Of a stretch of 64,000 nt of DNA, positions 1-10,549 are shown in pieces. This DNA comes from Carettochelys insculpta (taxonomy: Eukaryota > Chordata > Testudines > Carettochelyidae). The notes beneath the pieces are model-generated. The model ran no database searches. It was not told where the DNA came from and was given only the letters and a program-made list of their open reading frames with translations. The DNA lies in assembly GCF_033958435.1 (NCBI RefSeq), contig NC_134137.1, positions 106,402,501 to 106,466,500 on the forward strand, written 5' to 3'. Positions within the stretch are counted from its first letter, which is position 1, and every line of letters begins with the position of its first letter. The translations under genes were made by a program, and so were the position numbers.

Positions 1-280
1 CAATAGAATAGTTTTTTAATGAGTTGAATCAGTTTGCTAAACTGAGTTAATATTTTTCTTGCTAACTGAAGGATGAAGTTCAAAGTATGGTTGGTTAGGT
101 GTCATCTTTTCTTTTCTTTTCAGAGCTGAGTAAATAATTAGGAAAGCATGTATTTTAAATGTAATGGGTCATTTGATAATCATCCATTAGGTCACTAGCC
201 AGAAGATTCATGTTGGCTGCTGTTGCTTGAATTTCAGGCAGGATTTCCATGGGTAAAAAGTGGATAGGTGAAACATCACA
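1..280. other. left flank, no gene recognised
   Basis: AT-rich unique-looking sequence upstream of the Harbinger transposon. I see no coding frame, RNA gene or recognisable repeat in it. Confidence 0.6.
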
Positions 281-714
281 TTAGCCGCATCTACACGTGC
301 ACGCTACTTTGAAGTAGCGGCACCAACTTCGAAACAACGCCCGTCACGGCTACACGTGTTGGGCGCTATTTTGAAGTTAACATCGACGTTAGGCGGCGAG
401 ACTTGAAGTCGCTAACCCCATGAGGGGATGGGAATAGCGCCCTACTTCGACGTTCAACATCGAAGTAGGGAACGTGTAGTCGTTGCGCGTCCCGCAACAT
501 CGAAATTGCGGGGTCCTCCATGGCGGCCATCAGCTGAGGGGTTGAGAGACGCTCTCTCCAGCCCCTGAGCTCAATGGTGGCCGCGTGGAGCGGCCTCTTA
601 AAGCTCCCCGCCCCCTCCCTTCCTGTGCAGGAAGCTGAGAGAGCGTGCAGGCAGCAGCAGTAACACGCGGCTAGCCTGCACGCTCCTCCGCAGCCACACA
701 CACCCCCACCCGCC

Positions 715-1254
715 ATGATGGCCGCCCCCCCAGCGCCCCCAGGGGACCCCCCCAAGGGGAGCCAGGGCTCACAGCCCAGCAGCCAGGCGGGGAAGCGGCA
801 GCGGGGCCCCTCCTGGACGGAGGCCAAGCTTCGGGACCTGCTGGGGCTCTGGAGCGAGGAGGAGGTGCTCCAGGTAATGGGGAGCAAGAGGCGGAACGCG
901 GATGCGTACGCTCAGCTGGCTGAGGGCCTGGCCGCCCGGGGTCACCCTGACCGCACTCCGGATCATGTCCGGAGTAAAGTGAAGGAGCTGCGGCAGGGTT
1001 ACGCCCGGGCCTGGAATGCGGCTGGCCGATCTGGGGCCGCCCCCGTCACTTGCCCCTTTTACAGGGAGCTCAGGGCCATCCTGGACCCCCGGCACACCTC
1101 CTCCCCTCCGGCCACTCTTGATACCTCGGCCGAGGAGCCCCAGCAGGCCCCGGAGGAGGAGGAGAGGGACTCGTCCTCCAGTGACGCCAGCCTCCACATC
1201 ATCCTCCCATACAGGAGCTCCAGCCGGGCGTCCGCCCCCCCGGGTGTCCCCTGA
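715..1254 (+). pseudogene. Myb/SANT-like DNA-binding protein of Harbinger, exon 1
   Basis: This frame encodes the DNA-binding partner protein that in Harbinger transposons brings the nuclease to the element ends; that role is family knowledge. The 179-aa frame opens with a Pro/Gly-rich head. A Myb/SANT-like trihelical domain spans about residues 31-125, visible as the spaced aromatics of SWTEAKLRDLLGLW, then YAQLAEGLAARG, then VRSKVKELRQGYARAW. An acidic, serine-rich tail follows, with EEPQQAPEEEERDSSSSD. It stops at 1252-1254, just after a run of seven C at 1235-1241. The alternative frame there continues to a good splice donor (ACAG|GTATGT, about 1273), suggesting that an indel in the C run closed the frame early. 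The start is the first ATG pair after a GC-rich leader. It is not a host gene, because it lies inside the transposon ends. Confidence 0.75.
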
Positions 1255-1272
1255 CCGTGGGAGTGGGCCTAC

Positions 1273-2071
1273 AGGTATGTACCCCTCCTGGTGTACGCCC
1301 CCGGGGTTGAGGGGCGGGGGTAATAGATACGGCCAGGGCCCTCCACATGCCCAGATGACCATGGCCCCAAGGACAGCAGTGGCATGTCCCTCACAGGAGT
1401 GCATCAGGCCCTGCCCCCACCCAGCACGACAGTGCCATGCCCCATCCCCGGGGCTGGGGGGAGCGGAACCTCTAGGGTCCCCCGGGGGGAGGGGGTCGGA
1501 CACCCAGCAGCAGCAGCAGCATGTGATGGAGTGGGGGGGAGTGCAAATGCGAGACTCAGGCTAGATATGAGAAACAAGCTGAATAGCTCCCAATGGCTAA
1601 GGATGATCCTGGGGCTACAACTGGCAGGTTACACCTCTGCCCTGAACAAAGAGGAGGGAGGAGCCGAGCTGGGTTTGAATCGGGGGCGGCAGTTAGAGGC
1701 TAGGGGAAGGGAGAGCTGGAAGGCAGCCAGCCTGAGGAGGGGGAAAGCTACACCCCAGAGGGGCACCCCTCGCGGTCTTCTCCCCAGGATGGGTTGGAAG
1801 GACCGTCTCTGACTGCTGTACTGTTGCTTCTGTGAGAAACTGGGCATGTGTTGCCTAATAAACCTCCTGTCATACCTGCTGAGTGAGTGAGAGTCACTCC
1901 TGCCAGTGAATGGGGTCCAGTGCAGGGGGACCCCAGAACCCCATCACAGCAGCATCTCCCAGGGACGGGGATGGGGAACCTGCAGCAGAGGGGTGGGGGG
2001 ACAAGGGCCACGGCTCGGGGCCCACACTAACGGCTGTCTCCACTCTTCTTCCTCGCCTCCTGTGTTCCGCA
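1273..2071 (+). other. probable intron of the Myb-like gene, with LTR-like stretch
   Basis: A donor-like GTATGT near 1273 and an acceptor preceded by a pyrimidine-rich tract (CTCCTGTGTTCCGCAG, ending near 2071) bound this stretch, and the frames flanking it resume Myb-gene features. Within it, about 1561-1900 looks foreign: it holds an AATAAA at 1857-1862 followed by a GTGAGTGAGAGTCACT stretch, resembling the end of a gene or an LTR. I cannot assign that piece to a family. Confidence 0.4.
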
Positions 2072-2614
2072 GCTGCACCATCGGAAGGACCGGAGAGCGC
2101 CGGTGAGGCGTCAGTGGTCCCGGAAACCAGGCCAGCCCCTTGGCGGAGCACTGACCGGCCCCACGGCGGGGAAGACGGCAGATGCAGCACCACCAGCCGA
2201 CGGCGACGGACCCCCAGCTGCTGGCCTTCCACCGTCGGCAGCTGGAGGTCGCCGAGCAGCGGCTGCGGGTGGAGGAACGCTGCTTCCAGCTGCAGGAGCG
2301 GGCGCTGGCCTGGCGCCAGGAGGCATGGGGGGGCCTACATGCAGACCCTCAACCGCATCGCGGACTCCCTGGCCCCCCAGGCCGCGCCAGCCGCCGCAGC
2401 GCCCGCCCTGCCTGCTCCACCTGCTGCTCCAGCCGCTGCGCCGGCCGCCGTCGCACCGCCACCTGCCACCAAGGGCCATTCCGCCGAGGGGGACCTGGGG
2501 CCAGCTGACACTCGCCGGCCGTATCTCCTGGTCCGCCCAGCCCCCAGCCAGCCCCGGCCAGGGCTGCGGCCGAGGCGGGGATCCTGGCCGCCCACCCCCA
2601 GCGCTGGACTGTAG
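2072..2614 (+). pseudogene. Myb-like Harbinger protein, 3' exon with coiled coil
   Basis: Recognisable protein is spread over two reading frames. One carries EGPESAGEASVVPE right after the acceptor. The next carries a heptad-rich Leu/Arg/Glu helix (LLAFHRRQLEVAEQRLRVEE, then LQERALAWRQEAW, about 2215-2325), which should be a coiled coil. After seven G at 2327-2333 the first frame resumes with YMQTLNRIADSLAP and an Ala/Pro-rich tail ending at 2612-2614. Such C-terminal coiled coils are common in Myb/SANT-like transposon proteins and presumably mediate oligomerisation (inference). The frame switches make it a pseudogene as read, unless the homopolymer lengths are assembly errors. Confidence 0.55.
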
Positions 2615-2849
2615 GGGCGTGGGGCCCGGGGCGTGGGCCCCCCCCTTTGTATATATTCCCCCCAGTTTATTGTTCTTTTCTTGTAAATAGTTTGTATTTG
2701 TGACCCATTGCTATGCTGATCCTTACCCCCCCATGTAAATAGTTCTCCCCTTACTTGTCTTCCCCTTTCATGTTATCCCGATTTTTATAATGTATATATA
2801 TTTATCAGTTAGATTCCCCCTGTACATAGTTTGTCTTGTTCATAATATT

Positions 2850-2873
2850 TATAATAATAATAATAATAATAAT
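2850..2873. repeat. (AAT)n microsatellite
   Basis: About eight tandem AAT units lie in the AT-rich region between the convergent Harbinger genes. Confidence 0.95.
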
Positions 2874-2919
2874 GAGTTGTAGTAAAGAAGATGTTTGATT
2901 TGACAAACAACTGTCTGCT

Positions 2920-2925
2920 TTTATT
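2920..2925 (-). terminator. polyadenylation signal of the nuclease gene
   Basis: TTTATT on the plus strand is AATAAA on the minus strand, about 110 bases beyond the nuclease stop codon at 3035-3037. The position fits a 3' end signal. Use is inferred. Confidence 0.5.
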
Positions 2926-3034
2926 TTTACAAGAAAAGTGGGGGGGATGTGCTCTTGGGTGCTCTGTGGTGTGGGCGTAGGGGCAGGGAGTGTTGTGGAG
3001 GATGGAGGGGGTGCAGTGGGGGGCCTGCCAGCAT

Positions 3035-3790
3035 TCACCCCGCGGCCTCATTGAACTGGGCCCGCAGGGCCTCCCGGACCTGGGTCCCTTCGGGGTCTAC
3101 CTGGCGACTGGGGGCAGCGGGTGGCTGCACATGGGCCCTGCCGGCTTCCACAGCCCAGCCCTGAAAGAAGGCCTCCCCCTTGCACTCCACCAGGTTGTGT
3201 AGGGCGCTGCACGCATCCACAATCTGGGGGATGTTGGTGGAGCCCGCATCAAGGCAGGTGAGGAGACACCTCCAGCACCCTTTGAGGCAGCCAAATGTGC
3301 GCTCCACCACCTGGCGTGCGTGGTTCAGGTGCTGGTTGAAGCGCTCCTGGCTGGCAGACAGGTGGCCCGTGTACGGGTGCATGAGCCAGGGCCGGAGGGG
3401 GTATGCCACATCTGCGATGATGCAGAGGGGCATGGTGGTGTCTCCCACAGGGATCTCCCACTGGGGGATGTAGGTCCCCGCCTCCAGCCGGCAGCACAGG
3501 CCCGAGTTCTGGAATACCCGAGCGTCGTGGGTGCTGCCAGGCCAGCCCACATAAATGTCCTGGAAACGGCCCCGGCTGTCCACCAAGGCCTGGAGGACCA
3601 CAGAGTGGTAGCCCTTCCTGTTTATGTAGCATCCTCCACTGCGTTCCGGGGCGCGGATGGGGATGTGAGTCCCATCCAGAGCCCCGAAGCAATTGGGGAA
3701 GCCCAGGGTGGCAAAGCCCGCGATGGCGGCATCCGGGTCCCCAAGCCGCACGAGCCTGTGGAGGAGCAGGGCGTTGATGGCATGGACAAC
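3035..3790 (-). pseudogene. HARBI1-like nuclease (DDE transposase), catalytic exon
   Basis: This frame encodes the catalytic half of the Harbinger nuclease, which cuts and joins the element ends. Numbering from the ATG at 3820, acidic residues lie in LDGTHI (D49), GSTHDARVF (D99), IADVAYPL (D137) and VVERTFGCLK (E173), the landmarks from which the DDE triad of the DDE_Tnp_4 family is drawn. INRKGYHSVVLQALVDSRG and DACSALHNLVE, also conserved in the family, are present. The exon is uninterrupted from an acceptor-like CCCCTGCAG ending at 3791 down to the stop at 3035. Sequence upstream to 3820 is open but probably intronic. The catalytic exon itself is intact; breaks lie in the upstream exon and possibly the splice phase. 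It is not the host HARBI1 gene, because it lies between transposon ends. Confidence 0.85.
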
Positions 3791-3898
3791 CTGCAGGGGA
3801 AGCACATGGGAGAGCACCAATGATGGATGTGCAGGGTGTGTGTGGCCCTCCCCTGTCCTCCCCTCCAGGGCCCCCCTCCCCTCCCCTCGCCTGCTACG

Positions 3899-3956
3899 GC
3901 TGCCTCCCCCCGCCCACGGGTCCTCTTACCTCCCCCCGCCCACGGGTCCTCTTACC
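3899..3956. repeat. short tandem duplication at the nuclease intron donor
   Basis: A unit containing CCCCGCCCACGGGTCCTCTTACC occurs twice in tandem near 3907-3955, so the minus strand carries two GTAAGAGG-like donor sites in the putative intron of the nuclease gene. The donor nearest the exon would leave a phase that does not match the acceptor at 3791, another sign of decay. Confidence 0.5.
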
Positions 3957-4462
3957 ACCAGCCCCGACGGTGGTCTTGCCAATGCCAAACTGCTGGCCCA
4001 CGGATCGGTAGCTGTCTGGAGTGGCCAGCTTCCAGACAGTGATGCCGACCCGTTTCTCGATGCTGAGGGCACGCCGCATGGCGGTGTCCTGGTGCCTGAG
4101 TGCGGGGGTGAGCCACTGGCATAGCTCCAGAAATGTCTGCCGGCTCATCCGAAAGTTCTGGAGCCAGCAGTTGTCGTCCCACTCTCCGAGCACCAGCTGC
4201 TCCCACCAGTCGGTGCTGGTGGGGTAGCTCCACAGACGGTGGCGTGTGTGGCGGGGGGGAGCGGGCGGCAGGGTGCTGCAGGGTTGGGGGTTGAGTCCTC
4301 CTTCCCTGTGGGCAGCTCCTCCTCTGTGGCAAGGAGGTGCTCAGCTGCCTCCTGCATGGCATCGAGCAGGGCGAGCACTGCTCCTGCAGGGGCGGCTGTG
4401 TGGACCTCTGGCTGCTGCTGCTGCTGCTGGGGGTCCATGACTGCGTCGCTCGAGGTGTGCAT
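3956..4462 (-). pseudogene. HARBI1-like nuclease, N-terminal exon, frameshifted
   Basis: Two overlapping minus-strand frames each hold part of one protein. The first begins at 4462 with a Gln-rich head and a helical LLDAMQEAAEHLLATEEEL stretch. The second carries DNCWLQNFRMSRQTFLELCQ, then ALSIEKRVGITVWKLATP and SVGQQFGIGKTTVG, the helix-turn-helix-like N-terminal region typical of Harbinger nucleases. The frames change at or near a run of seven G (plus strand 4253-4259). Without correcting that run, the N-terminus cannot be joined to the catalytic half. Confidence 0.65.
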
Positions 4463-4800
4463 GCCTATAGCTCTGCAGACCGCGTGCTGTGCAGGCTGCG
4501 TGTGTCTGGGAGGGGCCCTTTAAGGGAGCGGCTAGCTGTTGCCCCGGAAGCGCTAGTCCGCCCTGTGACCCTGTCTGCAGCTGTTCCTGGCACCCTTATT
4601 TCGATGTGTGCTACTTTGGCGTGTAGACGTTCCCTCGCAGCGCCTATTTCGATGTGGTGCTGCCCAACGTCGACGTTGAACGTCGACGTTGCCAGCCCTG
4701 GAGGACGTGTAGACGTTATTCATCGAAATAGACTATTTCGATGTCGCTACATCGAAATAAGCTACTTCGATGTAGCGTTCACGTGTGGACATAGCTATTA

Positions 4801-5963
4801 AGGTATAAGCCAGGTAAAACTAAGTAATGGAGACACTTTGGAAGTACACCCCATTTAGTTAATTCATCACCTCCATTACAGGCCAATCCTGCTCTCTTTC
4901 TCTAGCCTTGGGAGCCATCATGTGGAATCAACATGATTTTTGCTTCCCAAGATGTGGAGCTGGATTTGGGGAGCTTATGCAGAAGACACACATGCTCTGA
5001 AACCTGAGATCTTAAGGTGTATAACTAGGAGGTAAGAGCCAGCAGAATCTCATACCAAATGGATTCCTCCTCTTGTATTGGGTTTGAAAAGAGCAGAGTA
5101 CCTGAGGCGGAGGTAGTCTTTCACCACCAGCTATGGAAGTACCCCTCACTAATCAAATCAGCTGTGTAGTGGGGGATCCTGAGTATAGACACTTCAGACC
5201 TTTGCATTGTTTCCAGATGTCTTTGTGGACCTGTCATAGAACAGGATAACACACACCCCAAAGGCTCAGATTCAGCTGGAGCGGCATCAGGCCTATTCTG
5301 AGAACACAACATAGCACCTAAGGGGTAAGGAGTAGTCTTTGTTTTGAGCAGACGTTGAGTGGCACTTGCTGAGTTTTTACATAGTACATGAAGGTAGCCA
5401 ATAGTGCACAATGCTCATTATGTGGGGTGAGCCCTAATAATTCAGTTACAAACCCTACACTGGCTGTGTGAGTCCTGTACAGAACCCAGGAAGACGACTC
5501 TATGGGCTTGTCTATGCAGGGGGCTTAGTTTGCACTGAGTTGGTGCACAGTGTGTAGGCCGTGCTAATAGAATGACTGTACTCTTTCACATTGCATTATT
5601 GTGTACATGCGGCAGGGGTATGGTGTACACTCAGCGTTTGGGGAGGGTAGCCCCAAAATCCTTTACTAAGCTGCTGAGCTATGTACATTCTGGCATCGTG
5701 GAAGTCAGTAGACCTCTGGGATTTGGATTCAAATGCCGAAAAGCCTGTGTCCCATAATCCCCTGCTGTATTTTATAATTCTTGCCTTTTTGGGAGGGCTA
5801 GTGCCATTTTCTAATTGCTGTCCTGGAGAAGTACATGACTGGGGCTGTTATCATGCTGGCATGTGCTGCCATGCACAAGATAACGTTTCACTGGATAATG
5901 AAATTTGGTAATGCACAGGAGGGTGACTGCTTTTCATGGATGGAGTTCCACACTTGTACTCAT
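4801..5963. other. no gene recognised
   Basis: Moderately AT-rich sequence. The tract from about 5507, which begins GGGCTTGTCTATGCAGG, could be the start of the older Harbinger element whose transposase relic lies downstream, but no convincing N-terminal coding similarity is visible. Confidence 0.4.
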
Positions 5964-6620
5964 GCAATTGATGTGCCTATCATTTGCCCCCTGCATTAGG
6001 CTTTGGAAGTTATAACCAGGAAGAGATATTTCTCCATGGTGCCCCAAAGCCTGTCTGGCCACTGTGGCAGGTTTACAAACTTAAATGTGGAGTAGTTTGT
6101 AAAGACCGATAATGCTAGGATCTTTTGGAAGTCATGCCTGTTTGCATTAATGCATAATGGAGAGTTTATTCTCAGGATCACTATGGACTTTAATCAGAGA
6201 GGTAGTCGTGTTAGTCTGTATCTTCAAAAACAACAAGAAATCCTCTGGCACGAAGTGGGTCTTTGCCCACAAAAGCTTATGCTCCAAATATCCGTTAGTC
6301 TATAAGATGCCACAGGACTTCTTGTTGTTTTTATGGACATTAATGGTGTGGAGATTGCTGTGGTTATCTTGGGAGAGCATCTTATCCTTGCTCTTGTGGC
6401 TAATGAAGTAGTTTTCAGGCCACTTGAATAGAAAGCAATAACTACTGTGTGCCTACCTACAGAATGACAGCAGAGTGGGCATTTGGCTATTTGAAAGCAA
6501 GGTGGTGCTATCAAGTGGCTAGACATTGATTTACAGCAGAATAAAGTTTGCCTAGGATTACATCTCTGTTCTATTTTTGCATAGTATTTGTGAGAATAAG
6601 AAGAAGAGTCGTAGCAGTGG
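5964..6620 (+). pseudogene. old Harbinger transposase relic
   Basis: One plus-strand frame, with two in-frame stops before 6195, shows a run of HARBI1-like landmarks: AIDVPIICP (decayed DGTH motif) from 5964, then ITRKRYFSMVPQSLSGHCGR, then DNARIFWKSCLF. After a SINE insertion it resumes with VEIAVVILG and then RMTAEWAFGYLKARW near 6458-6505, equivalent to the ERxFGxLK motif. The order matches the catalytic domain exactly. It is far more decayed than the Harbinger at 284-4797, so it is an independent and older copy. No function remains. Confidence 0.75.
6195..6331. mobile_element. SINE-like element, internally inverted, with 13-bp duplication
   Basis: It is flanked by TATGGACTTTAAT (6182-6194) and TATGGACATTAAT (6332-6344), a 13-bp target duplication with one mismatch. 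It starts GAGAGGTAGTCGTGTTAGTC, the conserved head of this family, then AACAACAAGAAATCCTCTGG. It then switches orientation: GTGGGTCTTTGCCCAC through GCCACAGGACTTCTTGTTG is the reverse complement of the expected body. The copy is therefore two opposed pieces of one family, as produced by inversion during target-primed integration. Confidence 0.75.
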
Positions 6621-9450
6621 GGTGAGAGGCTGAGGTACAGAGACATGGTTGGTGATATGAGCAGCCTTGAATGCTTCCACCAGAAAGCATAGTGAAAACA
6701 CAGAACACAGCTTTAATGTGGAAAAAATCTGAAATGCAAGTACGGAATGGTGCAGGGGGCAATACAAAACAATGGGGGGGTGCACTCCTGCACTCCTGTT
6801 TTCAGGTGAGGGAATATCTTGTTTTGCTGCTTCATGTCTTTGTGGGATTGAGAATTGGGGTTCAAAATTGCCAAGTGCAATGAATGGCTGAAATGCGCTG
6901 GGCTCCCATGTTTTAATGTTCCTGCTTCCCTGTGGTGGGAAGGGCAATGGCTTCTGCAGGAGCACAGCTGTGGGGCCACAGGAGGGAACATCGTTTGGTG
7001 TTCCTAGTATCCTTTATTATCCAGGGGCTTCAGACCATGACTGGGTCCGAGTTGAGGGCATGATATTGTCTGAGTGCCTAATAGCAGAGTGTGTTCTACC
7101 AGAGCACTGTGCCCATGCATTGTCTCTGGGAATTACTATTTTTCATGCCCCTGCCCTTTTTCTGTGATATTTCTGGTCTTGGCAGTGCTGTTCCAAGCTA
7201 CTTAATTGCTGTGTCTGGATAGTTGCTTGTCTTTCTTCAGCTCAGATTTCAAAAACACCATTTTTTGTGAGTGTGTGAGGAGAGCTCCATACATCTCACT
7301 CTTAGACTTCTGTTTCTTCCCCTTCAGGTTGGACAGCTGCTCTGCTGCTAATAAAGGCCATGTCCTGGAGGGAGGCACATAGGGAGTAGAGAAAAAGGCA
7401 AGCAGTTGTTGTTGATGTTACAACCATTTTCATTGAAGCAATCATAGAGGTTTTTTTTTTTTTTAATTTTTTTAAAGTCCTCTTTTTCTGAATTCCATTT
7501 CCCAAGGTTGGTCCCAGACTTCGGAAACCTCAAATGGTAAACGTGTGTGCATGGGGGAAAAATGGAGATGTTTCTGGTTTAGGTCTGCAGTTATTATACG
7601 AGAGATTAGTGGGGACAGGGATAGTAGTCACCTCTGTATCCCCTTTAGGTTGTCCTGATTCCCGATGACAGAGAGACCAGTGACTAAGAGGCAGAGAATG
7701 ATCTTTTTCAGAAAGATTAAAAAATGCAGACCAGCAAGAGGTGCTATGAGGTTACGTACATGGTCTCCCTTCCCCTTGCTTCCACTTTAAACACCCCCAG
7801 CTCTGCGTAAAACTGGAGGAGCAGAAGGTGTTGAGCTATGCCAAGGGCAGTGCAGCTGTCCCCCCAGAATGTCTGGATTAAAATCAAGCAATTTCTAGTC
7901 TTGTATTCTGGTTCATGTCCCCTGCAGACATTCAGAAATTTCAGATAAAATAGTCTGGGTTGTGCTCTGATTGTTTAAAACCTTTATTGCTCCCAGTCCT
8001 CCCTACTCCCCCCACCCCCCAGAAGATATAAACTTGATGAGAAACCATTAAGAACTGCATGACTATGTTACGCTGGCGTAAGTGTCTTTTTCCTGTATGA
8101 ATCCCTGTAACAGGTTTTGTACATACCTCAGCAGAGAGTGGTAGCCTGTATGCCGGCACCCAGGTGTACCTTACATAATCTGCAAATACTAGCTAAACTT
8201 TTTTTTCTTTTAATAACTGTCTCAATCAACATTTGAATTTCACACAGCTAACCAGTATCATTATTGAACGTTCTGTGGGATGGCACCGGAGTAGGGGTGG
8301 AGGCATTTGCCAGGAATGAGCAATGTGGCGAGAAAGAAACTAACAGACTTGGGGGTGGATGGGTTTGAAAACAGATAAGGGGTAGAGCTTCTGCACGAGA
8401 TAGACGCTGATTGCTTGGCTGATCCAGCCACCATTTTGAAATTGTGTGGCAGGGTGCGGGAAAGGACAGTACAAAGGTGAAGGGAATGGAGACGAGAGAG
8501 GTGTGAACTAGAGGCCGTAGCAGTAATGGCAGCAGCCATGAAGAGCCCAGTGCTGAAGTTAACACAGCAGTATAGCACAGCAATACATGGAAAAGATAGG
8601 AATGGCGTATGTGCACAGTTCCCTCAGTAGGCTCTTCCTCCTGCGTCCAGGATTTAGGGCTGGGAATTGGATAGCTGGGAGTTCCAAAGAGAGCTTGGCT
8701 GATCACGGAGACGCAGGACCTGGGTGTCAGTGGCCAGGGGACAGGGTTCTGTCATGGTGTGGCAGCAAAAACTCCTGTCTCATGGTTCATAATATGGGCT
8801 GAAGACATGCATGCCACTGACTTTTTTGTTATCCCTTATGGTTGTTTTTTTTTGGGGTGGGGCGTTCACTCTTTATACAGTGCTGAATGGCATTCTAGCT
8901 GGGACCCTTCTGAGGCATCTACAAAATGATTCTTATTGTGGTGGTCAGTCACAAAAGTTGCCTGCACACTTGCTTGTTCTCAGACAATAAGGAGATTAAG
9001 GATTTCACCATGGCTCCAACACTGCTCAAGGCATGTTGTAAAGCTGCTGGAATAATCACCATAATGCTGATATATTTGAATCCAGGAGCAAATGGTCTGA
9101 TTCTGTTTTCATGCCAGTTTTTAAACAGAGGAGGTGAGATCCGGTCAACTTGACCCAGGGCATTGAAGGCTGTGCAGATAAACAAGGCAATCATAGATAC
9201 CCACAGAAGCAATGTGGTATAGCAGTTGGAGTACTGCCAAAATAGTGAGGAACAAGCATTATGTGCAGAGTAAGCCTTCATTAATTCAATTCACATCAAA
9301 TTTAATATAGTTTGAAAGACAGTTCCAGAATTTGCACCATGTATGGAGTTAGTGCAGATTGAAAATGCCTGCACGCACACAATGCAAATCCTTAAAGTGC
9401 ACCAGCTCAAATTAGTATGGACTAGACCCCCTGTGTTAATAAGTGCTACG
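6621..9450. other. no gene recognised
   Basis: A broad stretch with only short open frames in all six phases and no family landmarks. A T-rich run lies at 7451-7464 and a C-rich tract near 8010-8022. Some of the first kilobase may be the decayed 3' part of the Harbinger relic. I see nothing else to annotate. Confidence 0.5.
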
Positions 9451-9451
9451 T

Positions 9452-9755
9452 TAGAGCTAACCTGTGGAACTTCTTGCCAGAGGATGTTGGGCAGAACAAG
9501 ACTATAACAGGGCTCAAAGAAAGAACTAGATAAGTTCATGGAGAACAGGTCTATCAACAGCTATTGGCCAGGATGGGCAGAGGATGTTATCCCTAATCTC
9601 TGTTTGCCAGAAGCTGGGAATAGGAGTTGTATCACTTGATGATCGCCTGTTCTGTTCACTCCATTTGAAGCATCTGGCATTGTCCTCAGTCAGAAGACAG
9701 GATGCTGAGCTTGGTGGACCTTTGGTCTAACCCAGTCTGGCTGTTCTAATGTTCA
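9452..9755 (+). mobile_element. CR1 LINE 3' fragment
   Basis: The sequence from ACCTGTGGAACTTCTTGCCA through GGTCTAACCCAGTCTGGCTG is the 3' end of a CR1 ORF2 tail and UTR. It is collinear with the 3' end of the CR1 at 13085-14454. No reverse transcriptase domain remains. Confidence 0.8.
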
Positions 9756-9926
9756 GTCTTTCTTACTGGTTTATGTTCAGTTCACATTTGAAGGGCTTTT
9801 TTGGTCACTTTGCAGTCTAAAACATGGGGCAGAGGCAAGTTTGTTTTTTCAGAATTTGTTTTAGAGTGGCACTCAGAGGCCTCAACCAGATTGTTCCCTG
9901 TTGTGCAGGGTACTATACAAACATTG

Positions 9927-10143
9927 AGAAGTCAGGTGGCATTTTAAAGACTAACAAATTTATTTGGGCTTAAGCTTTCGTGTGCTGGAACTCACTTTGT
10001 TAATTGCATAACTAAATTCATCTGAGAAAGCGGGTTCCAGCTCTTGAAAGTTTATGCCCACGTTGTTTTGTGACCTTTTTTAAGGTGCCCCAGGACTTCT
10101 GGTTGTTTTTGAGACAGACTAACTTGGCTGCCCCTCTGAAACC
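9927..10143. mobile_element. SINE-like element, two opposed halves, 12-bp duplication
   Basis: Flanked by ATACAAACATTG at 9915-9926 and again at 10144-10155. The left part (GAGAAGTCAGGTGGCATTTT, then AAGCTTTCGTG) reads in one direction. The right part (GAAAGTTTATGCCCACG, then GCCCCAGGACTTCTGGTTG, then AGACTAACTTGGCTGCC) reads in the other. It is the second inverted copy of the family in this window. Confidence 0.75.
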
Positions 10144-10549
10144 ATACAAACATTGGGATAATGTGCCAGCTAATGAGGGGACTTTTCCGCTCACCATTGT
10201 TAAATTCATTTGTCTAGACCTGGCTCACTGACTTACTGTTTACATGACTGTCTTAAATAGTATTTGTTCTTCTTTGTGATTCATTGTGAGTCATAACGCT
10301 GTGCTGCCGCATAATGTGCAATGGCTGAAGATTTTGTTTTGCATTTAACTACATGGTATGGCACTAAAGAAAACAAAACTGTATTTGGAAGGGTATGCTT
10401 TGAAATGGGTAAAGGGTAACGTCTGCTCTGCGTTTTGGTAGCTCAGGGATTGATTTTTGGACTGTATTTCTTAAATTAAAAACAGCATTTCAGCTGTTGC
10501 AAAAAAAAACCCCAAGAATTGTTTTCCAAATTACAGCTCTTTTGTAAAT

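Larger units (their letters stand above)
284..4797. mobile_element. PIF/Harbinger DNA transposon, about 4.5 kb, two genes
   Basis: The ends are inverted copies of each other. The left end carries CTACACGTGCACGCTAC near 291-307 and the right end, read on the minus strand, carries CCACACGTGAACGCTAC near 4770-4786. A TTA trinucleotide lies at 281-283 and again at 4798-4800, matching the 3-bp duplication known for PIF/Harbinger. Subterminal DNA is rich in short TTCGAAG/CTTCGAT-type inverted repeats. Inside are a Myb/SANT-like gene on the plus strand and a HARBI1-like nuclease gene on the minus strand, meeting tail to tail near 2.7-3.0 kb. Two proteins, a DDE nuclease and a Myb-like DNA-binding partner, are the established coding set of Harbinger elements. 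Both genes carry frame breaks, so this copy is probably not active as read. The exact outermost bases are uncertain by one or two positions. Confidence 0.85.

Noticed and set aside
715..3820. Host genes for a Myb/SANT protein and HARBI1
   Set aside because: Both lie between matched transposon ends with TTA flanks, and both are frame-broken.
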